NCBI GenBank assembly: GCA_026196875.1
Contig: JAPHTP010000107.1
Coordinates: 1 to 39,792, forward strand
Reading direction: 5' to 3'
Length of the DNA: 39,792 nucleotides
Origin: Kangiellaceae bacterium
Lineage (GTDB): Bacteria; Pseudomonadota; Gammaproteobacteria; Enterobacterales; Kangiellaceae
In this document: piece after piece, positions 1 through 9,100 of the stretch
Position numbering within the stretch: the stretch's first letter is position 1
How the letters are laid out: each line of letters opens with the position of its first letter
The notes under the pieces: generated by a model
The model's input: the letters and a program-made list of their open reading frames with translations, nothing else
Database searches by the model: none
Told to the model about the DNA's origin: nothing
Made by a program: the position numbers and the translations under genes

Positions 1-1605
1 ATCCATTCTGTCGATGGTGAAATTGAAGAGTTGCTGAGAAATCTCTCAGATCCTAGAGTATCAGAGAAGCTAGTAGCAACAATGATAGATGAATCAATCG
101 AAATAAGAGTAGAGGTCGAAAGCCAAAATCAAACCTACGTCAAAAGTGAGCTTCGGGATTTTAAGGATGAAAGTGTAGAAAATCAGCTGTTTTACGTGAA
201 ATATAATTCGGAAATTGAAGATGTAGAGATTTATCACAGAGGAGAGCATATTCTTTCCACCCCATTTAAATTGGAAAGGAGTGACTATGCGCTAGATATT
301 GAGCTGGTTATTTTCTTCTTCGGTCAGGGAAAAAACTCGAAATCAATTTCAGCATTAAATAGGAGGATTCATGATGACGCTCTTTATCCGCTCGTATATG
401 TGAACAATAATTTATTTAACAACACTCTAGTGTTTGATCCGGAACTACTCCGAAAAAAACGTACTGACGAAACTTTACCTCAGATGATAGGAAGAGTCTG
501 TATTTTCAGTCAAAGTCAAGAGTTGGATTTCAATTCAGACCGTACCAATTTTGTTGAGAATCGATTTACTAAAAGTTTAGAGTCTGACCTTAAAAAACTT
601 AACACGCTTATTCAAATGAAAGGTGCAGAATTGAAAAAAAGATTAAAGGAGGAGTCGAGTAAAAATGTTGTGCCAGTTGGTCCCGCGGTTCCAAGGGAAG
701 GTTCAAAAAAAGATAAGGAAAAAGTAGCATCGATCTCGATAGATAATAGTATCCCAACAACTTATTATATTCCTTCTGGACAGATAGACTTAGATAGCTT
801 CATCTTTCTAGTGAAGAATAGTTTAGGGGAAGAAGTTAAAAAATACGAAGTTGATATTGAGATCGATGGTTGTAGTTCAAGTAGTCGAGTATTGGCATCG
901 GTTGCGTCGGAATGTGAGAAAAGCATCCGTTTCAGTTATATAGATAAGCGAACGGGATATGTCAGTAAAGAGGTGCAATTATTGTTTAAGCAAAAAAGAG
1001 CGACTATTACTGGGAAGCTGCAAGAAAAGTCTCTTTTTACTATTCCTACCAATAGTAATTATTGTATTGTTTTGGAAACAGTTGCCGACATTATTTATGC
1101 TATCGATAAAGCATATTCTTCACGAGATAAAGAACTTTACCTACCGCTAATTGCATGTTCCATAAGATCGATTTTTGAGATTTCAGCGGATAAGGTTAAG
1201 AAAGTGCGAAGGTCTTGGATAAAAATGCTAGACAAAAGCAAGCTTGTTTCGAATGTGAAGAGAGAAGTGAAGGACTCGCTTTTTAAGGACGTCGCACTTA
1301 TCATCATTCTGTTGAAGAAAAATCAGAAATTGCTTACTGAAATTGCATATGCTACTAAGATAAGTTTTTCTACACTTAATAACCTCTTAGACTTAGTAGA
1401 TTTCCGGCGAGCGGTTAAAGCCTCACATATTGCTGCGCACCAGTCTACAAGATATTTGTCAAAGCCGAAAATTGAAGAAAGTGCCGACGTGTGCGGAAGA
1501 TTCGCGGTCATTTGTGATGTTCTTATAAATCTTGAAGATGATACTGTATCTTCAATTTCTATATCAAGTGTAGACGAATCCGATCTAAATAGATATCTGG
1601 GTTAG
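1..1605 (+). CDS. C-terminal part of a large GHKL-ATPase-like protein (5' truncated by window)
   Basis: The frame is open from base 1 (residues IHSVDGEIEE precede the first possible start, a TTG at 31), so the gene almost certainly begins outside the window. About 534 residues are visible. Residues near 154-195 (counted from the TTG) contain a phrase like 'FNSDRTNFVENRFTKSL', which resembles the segment after the ATPase domain in MutL/HSP90-type GHKL ATP-binding proteins of bacterial defence loci. The ATPase motifs themselves would lie upstream and cannot be checked. A charged Lys/Glu linker follows at about 195-235. The C-terminal third is helical, with 'LPLIACSIRSIFEIS' and a distal 'ASHIAAHQSTRYL' stretch, a layout seen in HEPN-like tails of defence ATPases. 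The family call is from memory and moderate; the defence role is inference. No signal peptide or membrane segment is seen in the visible part. Confidence 0.6.
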   Translation: MHSVDGEIEELLRNLSDPRVSEKLVATMIDESIEIRVEVESQNQTYVKSELRDFKDESVENQLFYVKYNSEIEDVEIYHRGEHILSTPFKLERSDYALDIELVIFFFGQGKNSKSISALNRRIHDDALYPLVYVNNNLFNNTLVFDPELLRKKRTDETLPQMIGRVCIFSQSQELDFNSDRTNFVENRFTKSLESDLKKLNTLIQMKGAELKKRLKEESSKNVVPVGPAVPREGSKKDKEKVASISIDNSIPTTYYIPSGQIDLDSFIFLVKNSLGEEVKKYEVDIEIDGCSSSSRVLASVASECEKSIRFSYIDKRTGYVSKEVQLLFKQKRATITGKLQEKSLFTIPTNSNYCIVLETVADIIYAIDKAYSSRDKELYLPLIACSIRSIFEISADKVKKVRRSWIKMLDKSKLVSNVKREVKDSLFKDVALIIILLKKNQKLLTEIAYATKISFSTLNNLLDLVDFRRAVKASHIAAHQSTRYLSKPKIEESADVCGRFAVICDVLINLEDDTVSSISISSVDESDLNRYLG

Positions 1606-1834
1606 AGCACTAGAAACCGTTCACACAATCACTATTGCAGTCGTAATGAGGGTTATATAAAAGCGAAGTAGTTGTAGTTTTGTAAATGAAATTATGAAAG
1701 TCAATAGGGTTAGAGAATTTCGAAACTTGAATCACTAACTTCTATTTTGATAGAAATGGAAATTAGTTGCCTATACATACCTCTTTGATTTCAATTGTAC
1801 AATAGAGAAATACATGTAAAACCAGAACAGCATT

Positions 1835-1850
1835 AAGGAGGCAGAACATC
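1835..1850 (+). promoter_or_regulatory. Strong Shine-Dalgarno followed by ATC, possible non-AUG start
   Basis: A perfect AGGAGG core (1836-1841) is followed after six bases by ATC at 1848-1850, in frame with the small gene whose first canonical start is GTG 1941. The frame is open from 1806 with no ATG, GTG or TTG before 1941. This could be a rare AUC start or a gene that lost its ATG by mutation. The nearby ATG at 1889 also has an SD (AAAGGAG, 1875-1881) but is out of frame and makes only nine codons. Confidence 0.4.
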
Positions 1851-1940
1851 AAAAGTACTCTCTCAAAAAAGTGGAAAGGAGTTAAGATATGGGCGAAAAG
1901 CTTATCCTTCAATGGTGAAATCAAGTCTTATATAGGGGAA

Positions 1941-2162
1941 GTGAAACTGCCTTCTAACCTTAAACCTTCAGGTTTCCCTATCAATCCGATAATAAAGCTA
2001 TATACGTTAGGACCCGAACATAAAAATACTACTAATGGTATTGGTATCGAATCGAACATTGGTAGAGGTACATCAATTTCATTGGATATAGAGGAGGCCA
2101 AGAATTTAAAGAAATTATTAGAAGTTGGGATTGATGCTGTCAGTCGGAACCAAAATGGGTAG
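1941..2162 (+). CDS. Small hypothetical protein
   Basis: I do not recognise this family. From GTG 1941 the product is 73 residues, soluble, with no signal peptide. It has a Pro-rich start, a Gly-rich centre (GIGIESNIGRGTSIS) and a helical end rich in Lys/Leu. GTG 1941 is poorly placed: the nearest purine run (GGGG, 1935-1938) is only two bases away. The frame is open about 45 codons further upstream and reads as protein-like sequence (KKWKGVKIWAKSLSFNGEI). The best SD lies at 1836-1841 in front of an ATC, which would give 104 residues. It is convergent with the zinc-ribbon gene downstream, and about 240 bases of apparently gene-free sequence separate it from the GHKL-like gene. Confidence 0.5.
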   Translation: MKLPSNLKPSGFPINPIIKLYTLGPEHKNTTNGIGIESNIGRGTSISLDIEEAKNLKKLLEVGIDAVSRNQNG

Positions 2163-2268
2163 AGTACTTGAAAGTGAATTGATTTTCTTTATCTAAGTTC
2201 TCTAGATGAACAAAGAAATATTACTTATCTCTCCTTTGCTCTAACCCCAAACAACCTACTTTCTATTT

Positions 2269-2655
2269 TTACTTGTTATATTTTTCTGTCAAAGCATTCC
2301 TCTGAGCTTCCTTATATCGCCTAATATTCTCATTTACATCATCTGTTATTTCAAACTTTACATTTGTTGGTGGAACACCTGGGAACTCATCAGATCTTGT
2401 AGGGGTGACAGGTAAATACTGAAGAATCAAATAGGCATTCAAAATAAATATTAAAACAATAATGATTTCATAATCCCCAATTTTTAGTATATTGGGTAAA
2501 ACTAAGAGAATAAATAAATTCAATGAGTTTGCTAGACGAGAGGTTACTGAATCTTCGAAGTTTTTATCACAATTAATGCATCTAAGATGTGTAACTAAAT
2601 TAAAAAATCTTCTTTCAAGACTTTTTGTTCGGCAACTAGGGCAAAGTCGTTTCAT
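2269..2655 (-). CDS. Small membrane protein with N-terminal zinc ribbon
   Basis: The product is 128 residues from ATG 2655; a TTG at 2673 would add six residues. The N-terminus has two CxxC knuckles, CPSC at residues 5-8 and CINC about 17 residues later, a rubredoxin-like zinc ribbon reminiscent of the 'cxxc_20_cxxc' class of small proteins. Two adjoining hydrophobic stretches follow (NLFILLVLPNIL and IIIVLIFILNAYLIL), then a charged cytoplasmic-looking tail. The predicted topology is a helical hairpin with both ends in the cytoplasm. The function is unknown. The upstream region holds a run of eight G on the + strand (2718-2725), about 63 bases before the start. No operon partner is seen: the neighbour on the same strand is separated by about 125 bases and is unrelated. 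Confidence 0.6.
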   Translation of the reverse strand: MKRLCPSCRTKSLERRFFNLVTHLRCINCDKNFEDSVTSRLANSLNLFILLVLPNILKIGDYEIIIVLIFILNAYLILQYLPVTPTRSDEFPGVPPTNVKFEITDDVNENIRRYKEAQRNALTEKYNK

Positions 2656-2779
2656 ATTATGAGTTAATTCCAAAAATAACAGTTATTTTATGTAGCAAAT
2701 CCATCATAGAATCTTTTGGGGGGGGAATGTTAATTTTTGTTACTGATCAAGTGGAAGATAAAAAGCAAAATAAACTCAA

Positions 2780-4852
2780 TTATTTTGATAATTCTATAGA
2801 AATAAGCTTGTTTTGAATTGGTGATTTAACTGTTGAGACAATTGTATCTTCATCATTGTTGATTGAGAAGCTACGGCCCTCAATTGGAGTAACCGTTGTT
2901 TTCTTCATGGTGTTTAGGTTTATTTTTACTACATTTCCTTGTTCTATGTAATAGAAATGATTACTAACTATGTCAAAGTAATTTGAAGTGTAGTTGGTAT
3001 TTGAAAATGGGGTAGGCATAATTTCAATAGGCTCTTTATCTGTGTGCTGATAAAGCCAAACTTCATTTTCTACAGGATTTCTACGCATATAGTAGAGTTT
3101 ATCTTGGGCTACTTTAGGCAAAAAACCTCTAGCAATATCTTTTGAATAAAAATTATTTAGTGACAGGCTGATGATCGTTGGCTCTTCTGTAGGGTGTGAT
3201 TTTGCCATCAAGAGGTGCTGACTATCGGTGCTAAATGTAAAGCCGCTGATATCGATCTTATCAGTATAAAGTATGTTCCCAGAAATATCTCGTACAACTA
3301 GCATGTTCCCCATTTCATAGGCAACTACGTTTCCATCAGGAGAGATAGCAAGGTCCATCACGGTGTCATTTATGTCCAATTCAGCGATAGGCTTCTTTGA
3401 ATGACCGCTTGAGTGGAATAGCTGTCGTTTATTATCGGACAAAGAAATATAGGCGAATGTATCTTCGTCTTTTGCCATGACTGCTAAATAGTCGTGATAG
3501 CTTGTTGACAGTTTTTTATCTTTTGAGCCGTTTCTTATGTTTCGAATAATGATATCACTATCGAAAAGCTGGCCCTTTACGAAGCCGATCTTGTTATTGC
3601 CAATCGTAAACGGAAAATGAAGCGGGTCAATTGAATTTATTGCTATTGGAGTTGAAAGCTTTAGGCCGGTAGTTGAAATAACATCGTAACCAACGCCAGA
3701 TTGAGCAACTAACATCTCTTCATTAAGCCACGCAACAGAATACAGCCAGTAGGAATAACTTTTAAGTAAGGTATCAGTTTGGCTGTTAAAGTCATACAAC
3801 CTGAGTTCTGTGCCAGTATCGGTGCTTTTTCTTATATAAGCCATTTTGTCACTAGCTGGGCTATAAAATGTACTATAGTCGCCGTGAGTTCCCATTTCTG
3901 GTTTGGTGATTGCTTTTTCTTTGCCAGTCCACAGATCTAATTCGATGATTCTATAGGGAGTTTGAAAATCACGGACTGCAAGCAACAAGCTGGATTCGGT
4001 TTTAAAGTGAGGCGTTCTAGCAAAGCGGGGAGGAGAACATTCATAAATCTTCTTCGTGGAACCTATTGTTAGGAGTTCTCGATCAAAATCCGCAACTAAT
4101 ACTTCACAGAAAGTTTGATAGTCCGTATGTACCCAAGTGAGTTGTTCACCTGAAGGTGAGAGATTAGGCTCTGTATGATGGGTGTTTGGTTTTGCTTCTG
4201 TGACTAACCAATTTAGACGCCCGGTTTGACGATCATTTGCGATTAAACTCCAGCTTTTAGTGTTCGGTTCTTTGAATGTATATATAATGATTCGTTCATC
4301 TGATGATAAAGTAGCTCTCTCAAACTCACCTTTAAGCTCAGAGAGTAATATTTGATTTGACGGCTGATAGTGAGCGGGAGCGAAGCCAAGTAAAAAGGTC
4401 AGGGTTATTATTGCTAAGAGTGCAATTCCAGCTACGGACGAATAGATTGAAAGTCGAGACCGGCGCTTTTCATCTTCAAAATAATGGGTTGTCACTTTAG
4501 GCTTAATGGCAAGATAACCAATCGACACACTGTCAATAATTTCCCAATGTGTTTGCTTTACGCCAGAACCTTTGTCAGTGGACTTCTTGTCTTCCAATAG
4601 ATTACGTAATGTATTTAGGTGGGTGTTGAAAGTTTCGATATTGCCATCATTATTTTTCCAAACCTGAGAGATAATTTCTTCTTTTGATATCGAATCTGGA
4701 TAACGACTAATTAATGTATCTAATATTTTTTTGGGATATCCAGAAATTCGTTTAGGACTCTTGTTGATCTCCAGTTGTGAGCGGCCAGGGCAATATACTT
4801 TACCTTCAAAAGAGTAGTGGCTGATTTTTTTTCCTGGTCGTTCCTTTTGCAT
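2780..4852 (-). CDS. CadC/ToxR-like transmembrane regulator with wHTH and beta-propeller
   Basis: The protein is 690 residues from ATG 4852. A longer frame reaches 5020, but its extra 56 residues would cover the promoter of the divergent gene, so I prefer the inner start. Residues about 10-120 form an OmpR/PhoB-type winged helix (ILDTLISRYPDSISKEEII, then FNTHLNTLRNLLED) that would bind DNA. A single hydrophobic segment at about 135-157 crosses the membrane. The remaining roughly 500 residues carry repeated WD40/TolB-type blades (for example 'LSPSGEQLTWVHTD' and 'ISPDGNVVAYEMGN') in the periplasm as a likely ligand or protein sensor. CadC-family members activate neighbouring genes directly from the membrane. 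The divergent small secreted protein gene is the obvious candidate target, which is inference. The propeller's ligand cannot be read from sequence. Confidence 0.8.
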   Translation of the reverse strand: MQKERPGKKISHYSFEGKVYCPGRSQLEINKSPKRISGYPKKILDTLISRYPDSISKEEIISQVWKNNDGNIETFNTHLNTLRNLLEDKKSTDKGSGVKQTHWEIIDSVSIGYLAIKPKVTTHYFEDEKRRSRLSIYSSVAGIALLAIITLTFLLGFAPAHYQPSNQILLSELKGEFERATLSSDERIIIYTFKEPNTKSWSLIANDRQTGRLNWLVTEAKPNTHHTEPNLSPSGEQLTWVHTDYQTFCEVLVADFDRELLTIGSTKKIYECSPPRFARTPHFKTESSLLLAVRDFQTPYRIIELDLWTGKEKAITKPEMGTHGDYSTFYSPASDKMAYIRKSTDTGTELRLYDFNSQTDTLLKSYSYWLYSVAWLNEEMLVAQSGVGYDVISTTGLKLSTPIAINSIDPLHFPFTIGNNKIGFVKGQLFDSDIIIRNIRNGSKDKKLSTSYHDYLAVMAKDEDTFAYISLSDNKRQLFHSSGHSKKPIAELDINDTVMDLAISPDGNVVAYEMGNMLVVRDISGNILYTDKIDISGFTFSTDSQHLLMAKSHPTEEPTIISLSLNNFYSKDIARGFLPKVAQDKLYYMRRNPVENEVWLYQHTDKEPIEIMPTPFSNTNYTSNYFDIVSNHFYYIEQGNVVKINLNTMKKTTVTPIEGRSFSINNDEDTIVSTVKSPIQNKLISIELSK

Positions 4853-4971
4853 ACTTCGCTTCAGGTTATGTTTTTGTTTTTTGTTTTCTCGTTCGAATAT
4901 TATCAATTTAGTGACATAAATAAAAATATATATTATCGCAGAATGCGTTAAAGCAATATGAGATAAAGCTT

Positions 4972-4999
4972 TTGATGAACTATAGGGTGATCGTATACT
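4972..4999 (+). promoter_or_regulatory. Sigma-70-like promoter for the small secreted protein gene
   Basis: TTGATG (4972-4977) and TATACT (4994-4999) are separated by 16 bases, close to -35/-10 consensus. This would give a leader of roughly 30 bases ending in the GGAG ribosome site at 5026-5029. It lies in the divergent interval shared with the wHTH-propeller regulator, where that regulator could act on both genes. Confidence 0.45.
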
Positions 5000-5037
5000 T
5001 TGATATGAAAAATAAGACACCTAATGGAGTAGTCGAT

Positions 5038-5319
5038 ATGAAAAGTGCAAGTCAAACAATTACTAAAACTATAATCGTCTCGATGTTGCTACTTTCGGGG
5101 AAAGTTTCTATTGCAAATGAAAATAGCGCAAAAGAGCAAAAGAGTAGCACAAATGAATCAAATTCCACCAAACCAAATATAGAGGGAGGTTGTGTGCCGA
5201 TGCCCAAATGTGCCAACGAGAACAATATGTCGCACTCCGAGATGGATGTTGCATGGTTTGAAAAGATACTAAAACTGCTAAGCGAGAGTGAAAAAAAATC
5301 TAATGAAGACGATACTTAG
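5038..5319 (+). CDS. Small secreted protein of unknown function
   Basis: The product is 93 residues from ATG 5038, chosen because GGAG at 5026-5029 sits correctly before it and because a Sec signal peptide then starts at residue 1 (MKSASQTITKTIIVSMLLL, cleavage probably after SIA near residue 21). A longer frame from TTG 4972 would overlap the promoter. The mature part is short and hydrophilic, rich in Ser, Asn and Glu, with two cysteines in 'GGCVPMPKCANE' that could form a disulfide in the periplasm, and a charged helical tail. I do not recognise the family. It is divergent from the wHTH-propeller regulator, so regulator-controlled expression is plausible. Confidence 0.55.
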   Translation: MKSASQTITKTIIVSMLLLSGKVSIANENSAKEQKSSTNESNSTKPNIEGGCVPMPKCANENNMSHSEMDVAWFEKILKLLSESEKKSNEDDT

Positions 5320-5610
5320 ACGAGTCGTTCAGATGTCAATGTCCAAGGATTTACGTAGCGCAGGATATTTATAAAGGTTCTCCTGTATTATGTAAATATT
5401 TAGCCATCTCATTCGTTTTTGGGATAATCTTTTTGAGATTTAAGAAAATTTTAAGGTCTTCTTACTGATTATTTTTAAATAAACTTTAATAACTTTAGAA
5501 GTTCTGAAGTTTTAAACCGCCGTTAATTCCCTAATAATTCGTCTTGCTTTTAAAGGCGGATCATCGTTCATGTCCTCATAAATTTAGATGTGATTAGTGT
5601 GTGCCTTTTC

Positions 5611-5654
5611 GCCAGCCGGAGGAGTCAAGGGTGTCTCTCTACAATCCGGCTGGC
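5611..5654. repeat. Perfect 10-bp inverted repeat forming a strong GC-rich hairpin
   Basis: GCCAGCCGGA (5611-5620) is exactly complementary to TCCGGCTGGC (5645-5654) across a 24-base loop. GTGCC (5601-5605) can also pair with GGCAC (5652-5656), so alternative folds exist. It stands out by GC content from the AT-rich surroundings and has no U-tract on either side, so it is not a simple terminator. It lies just upstream of ATG 5694 and could be a leader structure or a mobile-element trace. Confidence 0.6.
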
Positions 5655-5693
5655 ACTCTTACGGGTTTTATTTTCAAGGAGAAATACAAGGAT

Positions 5694-6098
5694 ATGTTTA
5701 GTCGGTTCAGGAAGAAGCGTTTAAAAAAAGAACATTTAGGGAAAGAGAAGAAAATCATTGAAGATTCCCACCGGGAAACCGTGGAGCTGCTTAAAGATGC
5801 ACATGATGTAGTGGGGGTAATTGGCGTTTTTCTCACCAGCTACTTGAAGTATATGAAGACCAGTCACGAAATGTGTTTACTCCATGCTCTATCTTACAAC
5901 TTGTATCACATGGAAAGTCGCTTGCAGGTCCATCTCTATAAACTGGGGGCCAATACCAATCCTCGTGAAGAGCGAGTCAATGTTATTCGTAACCCGCCTT
6001 ATCTTGAAGTTAATCTATTTAAAACCATTGAAGAGTTTTTAGCAGGGAGGGATATAGAGGGTTTGAGGCAGCAAGCGTTTTTTGACAAGTCAAAATGA
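5694..6098 (+). CDS. Hypothetical protein upstream of the Rhs locus
   Basis: The product is 134 residues from ATG 5694. The frame is open to a GTG at 5601 (165 residues), but that GTG has no SD and the extra codons would run through the perfect hairpin at 5611-5654. AAGGAG at 5676-5681 lies 12 bases before ATG 5694. The N-terminus is very basic (RFRKKRLKKEHLGKEKK), followed by helical sequence with a moderately hydrophobic patch (DVVGVIGVFLTSYLKYM) and a C-terminal half containing EERVNVIRNPPYLEVNLF. There is no signal peptide and no recognised domain. It ends 100 bases before the Rhs gene on the same strand. The link to the Rhs locus is unproven. Confidence 0.5.
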   Translation: MFSRFRKKRLKKEHLGKEKKIIEDSHRETVELLKDAHDVVGVIGVFLTSYLKYMKTSHEMCLLHALSYNLYHMESRLQVHLYKLGANTNPREERVNVIRNPPYLEVNLFKTIEEFLAGRDIEGLRQQAFFDKSK

Positions 6099-6198
6099 TT
6101 AAGGGAGCTGACCAGAACAAAATATAGTTTTTGGCATTAAAACGGAATCAAGTTTTACGTCATTCAGTTGAATGTAACACTCAATGAAGGAATTTTAA

Positions 6199-9100
6199 AT
6201 GGAAATTAGAATGAACCGTGTATTCTACAAAATATTTTTTATTACATTGTTTTTTTTAGGGGAGGCACGCGCTGATGATGAAGGTGATGCAAGTTATTGC
6301 CCAGCAGGTACGACTTACGTAGGAAGCGAGATTGTTAGAGCTGTAAACCCAGATACAGGAGAAGTTTTCGAGCATAAGATCGTTTATTGTCAGAGTCACT
6401 ACGGAGGCTCGCTAATTGGCGGTGGATTAGTTGGAGGCTCAATTGGCGGCGGTGACTTAAGCGGTTCAAGCGGCGGAAGTTCCGGTAGTAGTAGCGGTGA
6501 TGAAAACAGTGGAGAATCTGAATGCTCAGGAGAAACCAACCCGATTGATTTAGCCACTCAAAACAAAACTCAGACCGAAATTGATTTTCGGGCATTTGGC
6601 AGTCTTCCTCTAAAAGTGGTTCGTACATACAACAGCGCCGGTGGTGGTAACGGTATTTTTGGATATAACTGGTCGTCTAACTTATCACCTCAGATAAGCT
6701 GGAAAAAACTCAATCGATGGGATGCCGGTTCATCGTCCTGGGTAGAGAGTACAACAACCAAGCTCCATCGCAGCGATGGTCAAGTCAGAAGCTTAACTTT
6801 TGATGCGACAGAAAATGCTTGGGTAAGAAGTTCGGGAAAAGTTGAAAATTTAATGGTAAGTAATGAAGGCTATTGGATTTATAGTGATGAAGGGATTAAA
6901 GATATCTTTTATCCTTCAGGCAAAATCATGCAATCAATCCACTCCAATGGAGAAACCTTATCCTACTTTTATGAATCGTCTGAGGGAACAGGTAAGCTAC
7001 TTAAAGTTCGGCATAATTCAGGCAAGGAAATGTCATTCACCTATGATAGCCGAGGCCGAATTACGAACATAAAAAATCCGGCCAATCATGATTATCGATA
7101 TACCTATGATGCTTCCGGAAATCTGGTGAGTGTGCAATATCCCGCCGATAATTACGAAATACTCATGAAACGCTATCAATACGGAAGCAACAATACCTTA
7201 ACTGCCGTTATCGATGAAAACGGCGCACAGTTCGCCGGTTGGGAATATAACTCCGGAGCTAAAGCGATTAAGAGTTTTCGTGGAATTGATCAAGAGACCG
7301 TCGAGATCTTATCTTCAACGGCCCCAGCCGGCTTTACTTACGATCAAAAACGCAATGTCAAAGTCGTCAATGCACTCGGTAAACAAACGACTTATCATTT
7401 TGAAAATCGAGGCGGTAAATGGAAAGTTAATCGTGTTGAAGGACATGCCAAAGGTTCTTGTTTAGCGGCCAATCAGAACTACACCTACGATGAGAATGGA
7501 TTCCAAGATACGGTTTCAGACTGGGAAGGCAATGTGACTGACTATGACTATGATAAATATGGGATCTTAAATAAAGTCACTGAAGCCAGGAGTACATCAC
7601 AGGAACGAGTGACCGAATATACCTGGAATGCACTGCTTAACAAGCCCTTGACCATCAAAAAAGAAAATTTAAAACATCAATTCGATTATAACGCTCGTGG
7701 ACTATTGAGCAATCACGTTACCACTGAGCTTAGTGGAGAGGGGCGTAGTAGGGCTACAAGCTACGACTACACTTACCATACCAATGGACTGATAAAGACT
7801 AAAGTCATTGACGGCCCCAGAGTTGATGTAAGTGACATTACCACAATTGAATACAGTTCGAGGGGCTATGTGAGCAAAATCACTAACGCGCTCGGTCATA
7901 CTACTTTGTTTTCCAATCACAATATTTTTGGCCAACCTGCATTGATTACACGCCCTGATGGGAGTATTAATCGATACTCCTATCATCCAAGAGGCTGGCT
8001 ATTAAAATCTGAGTTGGATATATATGGGGATAAACGGACGACTATTTACAGTTATGATAAAGCGGGTCAACTGATTAAGCTCACCAAACCTGACGCCAGT
8101 ATTTTTAAATTCAGCTACGACAGCGCACACCGGCTAGCGTCTGTGACCAATACCGACAATGAATCGAAAGTTTATACCTATGATGCGGCGAGTAACTTAA
8201 CCCAGGAAAGCATTAAGCACTGGGTGAGAAAAATGGAAATCTGTGGCGGCGGAGGCGGTGTTATTCCGAGAAGTATGGACTCGATTAGAGGTGTTCCTGA
8301 TCTTTGTGAAGTCGCGAAATTCGAAACCGTGAAAGCTGAAAAGAAAACCTATGACGCGCTAAGTCGACTGACTTCAATTATTCAGGGAATAGGCGAAGAC
8401 AGTACACAATCGGGAGATACCCATAGTAGTCATAACAATCAAATTGTCAGTAGGCTTACCTATGACAAAAATAATCAACCATCGACAGTCAGTGATGGAA
8501 AAGGCTTGGTGACTGAAAAGTATTATGATGCCTTGGGACGTGTTTACAAAGAGCGAGATCGAAATGGAAAGATTACTCAATATTGGTATGGTTTTAACGA
8601 TCGGATAATCAAAGTTAAGGACCCAAGAGGACTCGATACTCACTATACTTATAACGGCTTCGGCGACCTGATTAAACTCGAGAGCCCTGATACCGGCGTG
8701 ACGCACTTTGGCTATGATTCTGCCGGCAATTTAATTAGTAAAACTGACGCCAATGGAATCATATCCAGTTTTACCTATGACGCGATTAACCGAATAAAGA
8801 ACGAAGTGATTGGAAATATTAGTCGTTCGCATAGTTATGACTCAAACCGAAAGGGGTATCTTTATCGGAAGACTGATGAAGCCGGTACGCATACCTTCAC
8901 TTTTAACGCCCACGGTGAGCTGGTCAAACGAATTGAATCGCTTTCCGGACTGACCTTAACAACTGAATGGAAATACAACAAAGCCGGCAAAGTTTCTGAA
9001 ATCATTCATCCGAATGGTATGAAAGTCTTCAACCATTTTGACTCGCAAGGCCGGCTCAAACAAGTGGCCAGCAACGGTACTACTGTGGTTAAAAATATTC

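Noticed and set aside
959-1150. 63-codon frame inside the GHKL-like gene
   Set aside because: It lies wholly within a longer, protein-like frame on the same strand and has no ribosome site.
4853-5020. N-terminal extension of the first wHTH-propeller regulator
   Set aside because: The extra 56 residues would cover a good promoter (4972-4999) of the divergent gene, and the winged helix begins after ATG 4852.
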